Assembly (NCBI GenBank): GCA_025054515.1
Contig: JANWZT010000009.1
Coordinates: 1 to 20,385 of the forward strand
DNA: 20,385 nucleotides
Direction of reading: 5' to 3'
DNA from: Candidatus Caldarchaeum sp.
GTDB taxonomy: Archaea; Thermoproteota; Nitrososphaeria_A; Caldarchaeales; Caldarchaeaceae
Shown here one piece after another: positions 7,817 through 14,167 of the stretch. The position numbers and the translations under genes were made by a program. Below the pieces are notes generated by a model. The model was not told the origin of the DNA. It made no database searches and saw only the letters and a program-made list of their open reading frames with translations. Within the stretch, counting starts at the first letter, position 1, and every line of letters begins with the position of its first letter.

Positions 7817-7841
7817 GCTGGCGTAGCCGACCGGTTCTGGG

Positions 7842-8729
7842 TTGGACTGGCTGGATACTCTGCTTAAAGCAGGAGAGGTGGCGAGGCAAGTACGGGCAAA
7901 AGTCCCCGAATTAGTCAGACCCGGCACAAGCCTGCTCGAAATAGCTGAACAGATAGAGAATATGATTAGAGAATACGGAGGCACGCCAGCGTTTCCATGC
8001 AACATATCGGTCGATAGCGTCGCAGCCCATTATTCACCTCCTCCCGGAGACAAGACTATCCTTGGGAGGAACTTCGTGGCCAAAATTGATTTCGGCGTCA
8101 TGGTCGATGGGTTCATAGCCGACACAGCGGTAACAGTTACTGACACCATCGTCGGTGAAAAGTTGAAAACAGCGGTTGAAGATGCTTTAAAGGCAGCCGT
8201 CAAGACGGTGGCGTCGGGAGTAAGGGTTTCCGCGGTCGGCGCGGTCGTCCAAAACGTTCTAAACAAATATGGCGTCAAGCCGATAAGAAATTTGACTGGA
8301 CACGAAATCCAAAGATACAACCTTCACGCAGGTGTTTCAATTCCAAACATATCCATGGGCGACGGAGCTCGGCTTCAAGAAGGACACGTCTACGCCATCG
8401 AACCCTTTGCAACGGTACAGGAAGGAGCCGGCGAAGTCGTCGACACAAAAACAACCACCATCTACCGCCTCGAAAGACCACCGACAACAAAATCATCCAA
8501 TCAGGAAGCCCTTTTGTTGCGAACCATAGCCGACCGATTCCAAGGCCTCCCCTATTCACTACGATGGTTGCGGGACCTAAACCCCGAAACATTGGCTCTT
8601 CATCAAAAACTGGTCAAAACGGGACGGCTCAAATCCTACCACGTCCTCGTAGAAAAAACCGACAAACCCGTCGCTCAAGCTGAGCATACGGTCGTTGTAA
8701 CAAAAGAAGGATGCGCGGTCGTCACTTAG
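7842..8729 (+). CDS. map: Methionine aminopeptidase, type II (archaeal)
   Basis: Removes the initiator methionine from new proteins; a dinuclear metal enzyme. Its 295 residues align by eye with the Pyrococcus enzyme. Metal ligands are D83 (KIDFGV), D94 (IADTAV), H154 (LTGHEI), E187 (YAIEPFA) and E281 (QAEHTVVV), and H63 (AAHYSP) matches the substrate-side histidine. The roughly 60-residue helical insertion between the third and fourth ligand-bearing strands marks it as type II. The start is TTG: an in-frame TAG lies at 7824-7826 and no ATG or GTG comes between. The 3' end overlaps the opposing zinc-ribbon gene by 8 bp. Confidence 0.96.
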   Translation: MDWLDTLLKAGEVARQVRAKVPELVRPGTSLLEIAEQIENMIREYGGTPAFPCNISVDSVAAHYSPPPGDKTILGRNFVAKIDFGVMVDGFIADTAVTVTDTIVGEKLKTAVEDALKAAVKTVASGVRVSAVGAVVQNVLNKYGVKPIRNLTGHEIQRYNLHAGVSIPNISMGDGARLQEGHVYAIEPFATVQEGAGEVVDTKTTTIYRLERPPTTKSSNQEALLLRTIADRFQGLPYSLRWLRDLNPETLALHQKLVKTGRLKSYHVLVEKTDKPVAQAEHTVVVTKEGCAVVT

Positions 8730-8940
8730 GTGTCTTCTTTTCCGGCACGTAGATGTTGACTATTTTACTTTTCATGGAACCGCATTTCGGACATTTTTCG
8801 TCTTCAACGACCTTGAGAACGTAGTCCGCTTCCTTGAAGGGCCTTGAGTTTTCGGTTCCACATTCGAGGCATTTGAGGAATGTCAAAGGCTCTTGAAAAC
8901 GCTCCTTCCCTCTTCCGATGACCAGCGAAGGCTCGCTCAT
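8722..8940 (-). CDS. Small zinc-ribbon protein
   Basis: A 72-residue protein with one clear zinc ribbon: CLEC (C24, C27) and CPKC (C50, C53), 22 residues apart. A basic, Ser/Lys-rich end follows. Such small ribbons in archaea often bind RNA, RNA polymerase or the ribosome, but I do not recognise the family and assign no function. The ATG at 8940 shares one base with the TGA stop of the upstream DUF1512-like gene, so the two are probably translationally coupled; a TTG one codon earlier is also possible. The 3' end overlaps the methionine aminopeptidase gene by 8 bp. Confidence 0.75.
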   Translation of the reverse strand: MSEPSLVIGRGKERFQEPLTFLKCLECGTENSRPFKEADYVLKVVEDEKCPKCGSMKSKIVNIYVPEKKTPK

Positions 8941-10085
8941 CAAACACCCACTCCGATGGTGTTGCCTATGCCCGCGACAACGACGGTTTCTCCGCCATTC
9001 ACCTTTTCCAAAATCAGCTGACGGACTTTTTCGATGACAACGTCGGCCGATTTCGCAATCGATTCCCGCATCGGCGTGATGGCCTCGGTTATTGACTGGA
9101 AAATCACGAAAGCATGAAGAGGTATTCCGCGGCTTCTCGCCAGCTCCTCTATTTTGTATTTGTCGACGCCTGGGCCTCCGATGGCGACGCCCACCCCCTC
9201 AGCTATCTTTCCGGTTTCTTCACCCTCCAGCTTGAGGGCCGCGTCAATCGTCACAATCAACTTGGGGTTTTCGGGAAGCCTTTCGATGAGTTGTTTAACC
9301 GCTTCACCGGGTCTGCCGACCGTACCGCCGGGGCCCGCGGCCCTCACGACGTAGACCTTTCGGTTTTCGATCTCGACTTCCTGAACGATGGTGTCTTTAG
9401 CTATTTCATAACGCTCCTTTTCACGGCCGTCGGCCAGCTTCGCCGCAACCAGCGGACCCACACCATCACCTATTGGCTGACCCTTGCTAAACGCCGTCGC
9501 AGCCTGCTGATAAGATTCCGCGATCTCGATAATCATAGGAAGGACCATCTGAATCTGGAGAACCATGTAGATGTTCGATGTCTTTCTTCCCAGCAAGTAG
9601 TAGTGGCGGACCACCCGGTAGAGCGTGTTGATACCCCTCAAGACTTCGACGAGGTTCGTCAAAGATTTGACCTGATGTTCAGTCGCGTGTGGAGCGATTT
9701 TCGCGACTTCGTTCTCGTAGGTGCGTTCGCCCGTTTCAAGGATGTGTTCCAGCTTGTAAACGAGTCCGTAGGGGTCCATGGATTCGGGTTGTATGATAAA
9801 GAATTCGCTGAGCCGGTCTATTTCCGGTGTTGGGTCTTTTTCAGGTCTGCCGACCCGTTTGATGGTGTCGACAGTGACTCTGTGTATTTCGTCTTTGATG
9901 GCTTTAAGTCTGTTGAGCTTCTTTTCTAAATCACGGAGCATGTAGGAGAGTTGCATTCTCTGGCCGAAGGATGGGTATAGGAAGAATATCATCAGAAAGG
10001 CTATCCAGATTAGGGATAGGAGGAATGATAGCACGTTGTCGGTGCCCGTCGCGGGGTTCAGAAAAGCCAAAAATTCAGCGACCAT
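8940..10085 (-). CDS. DUF1512-like membrane-anchored archaeal protein
   Basis: A 381-residue protein resembling the archaeal family I recall as DUF1512 (function unknown). There is one N-terminal membrane helix (about 19-38), then a charged, probably coiled-coil stretch (48-75), a helical region to about 195 and a soluble alpha/beta part. That part contains IGDGVGPLVAAKL (205-217), PGGTVGRPGEAVKQLIE (252-268), LIVTIDAAL (276-284), GGPGVDKYKIEEL (303-315), and ends with TVVVAGIGNTIGVGV (367-381). These motifs resemble pieces of HybD/GPR peptidase-like proteins in a different order; D207 and D281 would be the matching acidic residues (inference). It precedes the zinc-ribbon gene with a 1-nt overlap, and has its own TATA box. 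Confidence 0.8.
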   Translation of the reverse strand: MVAEFLAFLNPATGTDNVLSFLLSLIWIAFLMIFFLYPSFGQRMQLSYMLRDLEKKLNRLKAIKDEIHRVTVDTIKRVGRPEKDPTPEIDRLSEFFIIQPESMDPYGLVYKLEHILETGERTYENEVAKIAPHATEHQVKSLTNLVEVLRGINTLYRVVRHYYLLGRKTSNIYMVLQIQMVLPMIIEIAESYQQAATAFSKGQPIGDGVGPLVAAKLADGREKERYEIAKDTIVQEVEIENRKVYVVRAAGPGGTVGRPGEAVKQLIERLPENPKLIVTIDAALKLEGEETGKIAEGVGVAIGGPGVDKYKIEELARSRGIPLHAFVIFQSITEAITPMRESIAKSADVVIEKVRQLILEKVNGGETVVVAGIGNTIGVGV

Positions 10086-10112
10086 GGTTCCAATCCGTCA
10101 TGCGTACATTTC

Positions 10113-10119
10113 TTTATAA
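10113..10119 (-). promoter_or_regulatory. TATA box for the DUF1512-like / zinc-ribbon operon
   Basis: On the minus strand CTTATAAAG; the TTATAAA core is centred about 31 nt before the ATG at 10085, inside the 59-bp gap after the topoisomerase gene. This points to a transcript separate from the topoisomerase. Confidence 0.6.
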
Positions 10120-10144
10120 GCTTATGTCTAAAAAACGATGTTGT

Positions 10145-11914
10145 CTATCGCCTCTTCAGAAAGGATTTGACGTATCTCTTCGGAGGTTGGATGGAATCGA
10201 TCGATTCAGCCAGCCGGCTGCTTATTTCGTCTATTTTGGCGTTGCATTTTTCCAGTAGCTCTTGATAGAGTCGTAGGCTTTTCTCCAAGCTTTCATCGAG
10301 GGATGCTTCGCCGCGTTCGATTTTCATCATGTATTCTTCAACCATCCGCCTCGTTTCTGGGGTGACCAAGCGCGGGTCCGTTTCGGCGAGGGATTCTATC
10401 AGGGCCACGCCCAACGGCGTCGGCTTAAAGCGGCTTCCTTCTCTGACTGCATACTGCCGGTCGACTATAAGCTGCGGATACGTGGCCCTCGTAGCGTCCG
10501 TTCCGATGCCATATTTCTCCATCAACCGTAGGAGATCTGCTTCCGTCAGCCTTGCCGGCGGCTTCGTCTCTTCTTCGACCCGCTCGATTTTGACAACTTG
10601 AAGTTTTTCGCCATCCGACAGCACCGGAATGGGGTTATCGGCGGGCGTGAAATAGTGAAAAACCCGGTAGAATCCCGGTGAAACCACGCGGTTTCCATTG
10701 GCTTTCAGCGATAGGTTGGCTATTATGATTTCCGCGGACTGAATTTGCTGGACGGCGTCTTCGAAAAAGGCGTTGGCGTAGAACCTACGCGCGATGTATT
10801 CCCATATGTTCATGAGGATGCCGCTGCCTTGATAGGTTTTTACCGGGTAGATGGGCGGATGGGCTCCGTCGTCGCGGCTTCCGTTTCTCGGATTGGGAGC
10901 TGTTGTGTCGGGTGCTGTTTGTTTGAGAGCGGCATAGCCGGTTACCGCTTTCAACGGTGTTTCAAAGTCGAAGCTTTTCCGGTAACGGTTGGTGTCCGTT
11001 CTCGGGTAGCTGATGTAACCTTCAGCGTATAGCTGCTCCATCAACCCAAGGATTTTACTCGCCGAAAGACGGGTCAACCGAGTCAAGTCCCGGAGAATGT
11101 CGTCAGTCCTCATAGGCAAAGGCCTAGCAACTTTCTTCTCCGTTTCTAGATAGCTGGATACAACCGCCTCCTTCACCGGCTCCACTTCCGTAAAAGCTTT
11201 GTTACAGAGGTGTTCGTCCCAGAAAATCTCGCTAACGGCTTTGAATTCCTCGTTCCGCTCAGTCCGCAAAGTGGCGACAATCCTCCAATATTTTTGGGGC
11301 TTAAAGGCGAGAATCTCCTTCTCCCTTTCGATGACAAAATTGAGTGTAGGTGTTTGACAAGAGCCCCAGCTAATCAGCCTCACCGGTTTTTTCCTCCGGG
11401 TCGATTCCGTGAGAAGTCTTGTAAAGGCCGCTCCCGTAATGAGGTCGAATACTTGCCGGAACCGGGCTTTCTCCACCCACCGCATGTTGAGGCCTTTTTC
11501 AAGGTTTTTGATGCTGGCGAACAGTTCACGCCGGTCGACCGAGTTGAATCTCATCCTCAGACAATCGACACCATCTCCCCTGATTTTCCGAAAAGTCTCC
11601 AAAACCTCGTAACCGATGAGCTCCCCTTCTGAATCGTTGTCGGTCGCGACCACTAAAACACCGTCTTCCGAAAAAACTTTAGTCAAATTCCTATATGTGG
11701 AGAAGTCGCTTACTTTGTCGACCACAGTCCGGAGCTTGATGATTTCAAGTGGGTCAATCGCCCCCCATTCGTAGCCTTCGGGAAGCTCGGCTTCCATCAT
11801 GTGTCCACGGACAGAAACAACTACTGCGTCCAGCTTCGCCGCACTAACCACGCTCTTAATGGCTCGGGCTACGCTCGCCTTTTCCGCAACTATCAGAAGC
11901 CTACTGCTCTGCAT
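10145..11914 (-). CDS. Type IA DNA topoisomerase without zinc fingers
   Basis: A 589-residue type IA topoisomerase, which cuts one DNA strand through a 5'-phosphotyrosine. The Toprim domain shows LLIVAEKAS with E11 and ATDNDSEGE with D92, D94 and E96. Further on are SWGSCQTPTL (182-191), the active-site motif YISYPRTDT with Y303, and KYGIGTDATRA near residue 480. It ends in a basic helical tail and has no Cys-rich C-terminal zinc fingers, unlike many TopA proteins; the closest type is archaeal topoisomerase III. No helicase domain is attached, so it is not reverse gyrase. I chose the ATG at 11914, giving a 14-bp overlap with the upstream small gene; the longer frame start (11968) lies deep inside that gene. 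Confidence 0.93.
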   Translation of the reverse strand: MQSSRLLIVAEKASVARAIKSVVSAAKLDAVVVSVRGHMMEAELPEGYEWGAIDPLEIIKLRTVVDKVSDFSTYRNLTKVFSEDGVLVVATDNDSEGELIGYEVLETFRKIRGDGVDCLRMRFNSVDRRELFASIKNLEKGLNMRWVEKARFRQVFDLITGAAFTRLLTESTRRKKPVRLISWGSCQTPTLNFVIEREKEILAFKPQKYWRIVATLRTERNEEFKAVSEIFWDEHLCNKAFTEVEPVKEAVVSSYLETEKKVARPLPMRTDDILRDLTRLTRLSASKILGLMEQLYAEGYISYPRTDTNRYRKSFDFETPLKAVTGYAALKQTAPDTTAPNPRNGSRDDGAHPPIYPVKTYQGSGILMNIWEYIARRFYANAFFEDAVQQIQSAEIIIANLSLKANGNRVVSPGFYRVFHYFTPADNPIPVLSDGEKLQVVKIERVEEETKPPARLTEADLLRLMEKYGIGTDATRATYPQLIVDRQYAVREGSRFKPTPLGVALIESLAETDPRLVTPETRRMVEEYMMKIERGEASLDESLEKSLRLYQELLEKCNAKIDEISSRLAESIDSIQPPKRYVKSFLKRR

Positions 11915-12428
11915 CGGCCCCAGCCATGGAAATGAATTTCCTCGTAGAAACATCCCGCCGATATTCACGGGATGTCTGGACTGCGACGACGCGGGTGCCT
12001 ATGGGCAAATCCGCCAAATGGATGTATGTTTTCTGGAACCCGATTTTTTCGGCTTTTCTGCCGATAGCCACGGTCAAAGCCGGCGCCGACACCATCGAAG
12101 ACGACGTCCTCCCCGTCACTATGGCCCTCGTTTCCCCGCCCGACCCAACATAAGTAGTCATGCAGGAATCGACCTCGACAACCCTCGCAGGATTAAGCTC
12201 TCTGGCCATCGTGAAGTCTTGAATCTGATAAACATCGTCCGCACGCACCACGACACCAGACACGGGTGTTCCGACGAAAACCCATTCGGGCGGCTGCCTC
12301 ATCCTTACCACGAGCTCTTCGCCCGAAGCGGTCGATATGGTGAGGAAATAGACGACGCCGTCGCCGCCGACCTTTGTCGAAATGTTCGAAATGTAGCCTT
12401 TTACCTGCCTGCCGACCCCCGTCGTCAT
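11901..12428 (-). CDS. Small beta-rich protein of unknown function upstream of topoisomerase
   Basis: A 175-residue soluble protein I do not recognise. Predicted strands dominate: KGYISNISTKV, VVYFLTIST, ELVVRM and TPVSGVVVRADDVYQIQDF in the first 75 residues look like the alternating strands of an OB-fold. A second strand-rich part follows (ARVVEVDSC, RAIVTGRT, TRVVAVQTS). There are no cysteine clusters, membrane segments or signal peptide. It starts the topoisomerase transcript from a good TATA box and overlaps that gene by 14 bp, so a DNA-linked role such as a partner of the topoisomerase is possible; this is inference from position only. Confidence 0.7.
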   Translation of the reverse strand: MTTGVGRQVKGYISNISTKVGGDGVVYFLTISTASGEELVVRMRQPPEWVFVGTPVSGVVVRADDVYQIQDFTMARELNPARVVEVDSCMTTYVGSGGETRAIVTGRTSSSMVSAPALTVAIGRKAEKIGFQKTYIHLADLPIGTRVVAVQTSREYRRDVSTRKFISMAGADAEQ

Positions 12429-12437
12429 ACCAGAAAT

Positions 12438-12653
12438 CTAATCAAAGTGCGGCATATTTATAACCAAAAACAAGGCCGCATACAGAACCAGCCAGACGTC
12501 ATACCGCCAAATCCACGGTACCATAGAGTCCTGCCTATCTACCATAGCAGTTTTTCCCCATGGTCGCTCGAGCAAATCAAATTCCAAATCGACTACCGCA
12601 TCCCGAAGACGGCAAACTCGATGGCTTGCTTTAGTCCAATTATACGGTTGCAT
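12438..12653 (-). CDS. Possible small membrane protein (71 aa)
   Basis: A 71-residue open frame with an acidic middle (DLEFDLLERPWGK), five tryptophans and one C-terminal hydrophobic segment (VWLVLYAALFLVIN, about 53-66). It ends 9 nt before the next gene on the same strand. An A/T-rich element at 12675-12683, read on this strand as TTTATTTA, lies about 25 nt upstream. The protein matches nothing I recognise. The 114-residue extension that reads back through the tRNA-Phe gene is not real. It may be a chance frame; the membrane segment, placement and promoter spacing are the only support. Confidence 0.4.
   Translation of the reverse strand: MQPYNWTKASHRVCRLRDAVVDLEFDLLERPWGKTAMVDRQDSMVPWIWRYDVWLVLYAALFLVINMPHFD
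12455..12462 (-). promoter_or_regulatory. TATA box for the small beta-rich protein / topoisomerase operon
   Basis: On the minus strand TATAAATA, centred about 30 nt before the ATG at 12428; the best TATA match among protein genes here. It lies within the last codons of the possible 71-residue gene upstream. Confidence 0.65.
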
Positions 12654-12674
12654 CAAATGCGTCTTTGTCAAAGA

Positions 12675-12683
12675 TAAATAAAA
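12675..12683. promoter_or_regulatory. TATA box of tRNA-Phe, possibly bidirectional
   Basis: TAAATAAAA is centred about 29 nt upstream of the tRNA-Phe 5' end. The complement (TTTATTTA) is also spaced like a TATA box, about 25 nt from the ATG of the possible 71-residue gene on the other strand. Confidence 0.6.
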
Positions 12684-12707
12684 GACCGATGCAAAACAAT
12701 TTGGTAG

Positions 12708-12781
12708 GCCCCGGTAGCGCAGGCTGGGAGCGCGTCCGGCTGAAGACCGGAGTGTCGGCGGTTCAAGTCCGCCCCGGGGCA
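12708..12781 (+). tRNA. tRNA-Phe (anticodon GAA)
   Basis: A complete intronless cloverleaf of 74 nt. Acceptor stem GCCCCGG/CCGGGGC is fully paired. The D arm is GCGC/GCGC, the anticodon stem TCCGG/CCGGA holds loop CTGAAGA with GAA at 12742-12744, and the variable loop is GTGTC. T stem GGCGG/CCGCC carries loop TTCAAGT. Discriminator A is typical of tRNA-Phe. CCA is not encoded. Confidence 0.97.
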
Positions 12782-12785
12782 TTTT
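12782..12785 (+). terminator. Short T-tract after tRNA-Phe
   Basis: TTTT follows the discriminator base directly. Archaeal polymerase can stop at oligo-T, but four Ts is weak, so this is only a candidate. Confidence 0.3.
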
Positions 12786-12881
12786 CGAGAGAGACCCGGG
12801 GACATCTTGTTACAGCCTTTAGCCGTCGCATTGGAAATACTGCTGTATGGTGATGAAGTATTCATAATATTTTGGATAATG

Positions 12882-12887
12882 TTATAT
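12882..12887 (+). promoter_or_regulatory. Possible TATA box for the nucleotidyltransferase / branching enzyme operon
   Basis: TTATAT in the A/T-rich stretch between tRNA-Phe and the first glycogen gene, centred about 35 nt before the TTG at 12920. This is slightly further than the other boxes here. Confidence 0.4.
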
Positions 12888-12919
12888 CTTTTCGATGCTA
12901 TGGATTTGTTGGAACGACT

Positions 12920-14167
12920 TTGTTGAGGAAGGCGATTATTCCTTTGGGTGGTTTGGGCACGCGTCTTTACCCCTTGACCGCTGACACCTCTAAAGCCATG
13001 GTACGTTTCCTAAACAGGCCTCTAATCGAATGGATGATCTCGTCTCTCGCGAGACAAGGCCTTCGTGAGGTCTATCTCGCGGTCAGCGGCTTCAATAACT
13101 ACATCCCGCTCATCGACTACATGGGGGGCGGCGAACGAATAGCGTTCACCCTCCGGATGGAGCCTGATATTTTCCGTGTCCGCTACATGCCCAACATCAC
13201 CAGCCTCGGCAACGCACACGCCGTCAAAGTCGTGATGGAATATTATGGGATAAACGAACCCGTTCTGGTTCTTCAGGGCGACACGGTTGCACGTCTCGAT
13301 GTCTTAAGCATCTGGGTTTCGCACTTTGAAAAGGCTTCTTTCATGTCGGTTGGGTTGAAGGAACTGGAGCCGTGGAAGGACGTGAGCATGTATGGTGTCG
13401 CAGACGTCGACGAAGAATTTTGGATAAGAAGGTTCGTTGAGAAACCGAAAACTGCTCCTCCTTCCCGATTTATAAACACAGGCGTCTACGTTCTTTCCCC
13501 GCAGTTTCTGGAGTTTTTCAAAACATCGGTTGGGCAGCAGCTTCTGAGGACAGGTCAGATGGATTTCGGAAGGCACGTCATCCCAACCCTCTTAGAGCAC
13601 GGATACAAAATTTCAGGATTTCCCGTTAGCGATTACTGGTTCGACATAGGAACGCCAGAAACATACATGGAGGCTGTTTTCTTTGTTTTGAGAAACATCA
13701 GCTTAGATGATTTGGGAGTGACTTCGAGCTACAAAGGAGCGAGGATGCAGGGCCGAACCCCGGAATCGCGGCGTCTTCACGCCGAATTGATTGAAAGGGA
13801 TAAATCCGGTGAAATAAGCTTCGAAGGCGATATACTGCTTGGCCGACACATCTCCATCGGCTCGGGAACTAGAATATCCAACTCGGTCATCGACCATTAC
13901 ACAATTCTCGGCAACGACGTAAACGTGGAAAACTCGATCATTATGGATAGGGGGGTAATAGGGTCGGGGACGGTCATCAGGGACAGCATCATCGGACGAC
14001 ATGTATCCATAGGCCACAACTGTGAAATCATCGGCTCTGTAATCGGGAACGGCGTGGAAATATCGAACGGCGTAAAATGCATAGGGTCGAAGATTTGGCC
14101 GCACATGAAAATCAGCGAAAAAGCAGAGGTATACAACGCCGTGTCCCAACAGTCTGCATTGACATGA
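12920..14167 (+). CDS. Sugar-phosphate nucleotidyltransferase with beta-helix tail (putative glucose-1-phosphate activating enzyme)
   Basis: A 415-residue enzyme of the NTP_transferase family, which joins a sugar 1-phosphate to a nucleotide. Seen motifs: PLGGLGTRLYPLT (8-20), LQGDT with metal-binding D121, VEKPK (173-177), NTGVY and YWFDIGTPETY with D242. Residues about 301-405 are hexapeptide repeats of a left-handed beta-helix (IGSGTRISNSVI, VIGSGTVIRDSII and similar). The usual Lys-Pro after the glycine loop is SKAMV here. Because the next gene is glycogen branching enzyme, supplying ADP- or UDP-glucose is likely, but mannose or N-acetylglucosamine phosphate specificity cannot be excluded. 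Start: no in-frame ATG precedes the domain, so TTG at 12920 (or 12923) is chosen. The stop overlaps the next start in ATGA. Confidence 0.85.
   Translation: MLRKAIIPLGGLGTRLYPLTADTSKAMVRFLNRPLIEWMISSLARQGLREVYLAVSGFNNYIPLIDYMGGGERIAFTLRMEPDIFRVRYMPNITSLGNAHAVKVVMEYYGINEPVLVLQGDTVARLDVLSIWVSHFEKASFMSVGLKELEPWKDVSMYGVADVDEEFWIRRFVEKPKTAPPSRFINTGVYVLSPQFLEFFKTSVGQQLLRTGQMDFGRHVIPTLLEHGYKISGFPVSDYWFDIGTPETYMEAVFFVLRNISLDDLGVTSSYKGARMQGRTPESRRLHAELIERDKSGEISFEGDILLGRHISIGSGTRISNSVIDHYTILGNDVNVENSIIMDRGVIGSGTVIRDSIIGRHVSIGHNCEIIGSVIGNGVEISNGVKCIGSKIWPHMKISEKAEVYNAVSQQSALT

Noticed and set aside
9114..9929. 271-codon plus-strand open frame opposite the DUF1512-like gene
   Set aside because: Shadow frame; the minus strand carries the coherent protein with a TATA box and coupled neighbour, and this one has no recognisable motif.
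12654..12782. Extension of the 71-residue frame through tRNA-Phe to give 114 residues
   Set aside because: The added residues (GLEPPTLRSS type) are the usual false translation of a tRNA gene.
12774..12801. CCGGGG at the tRNA-Phe 3' end repeated shortly downstream as CCCGGGG, like an attachment-site duplication
   Set aside because: Only about seven bases match, and no integrase or foreign gene lies nearby.
12850..12857. GGTGATGA resembling a C box of a C/D guide RNA
   Set aside because: No D box (CTGA) or C'/D' pair lies within a suitable distance.
13703..14149. 148-codon minus-strand frame opposite the nucleotidyltransferase beta-helix
   Set aside because: Tyr/Asp-rich low-complexity translation caused by the hexapeptide repeats on the other strand.
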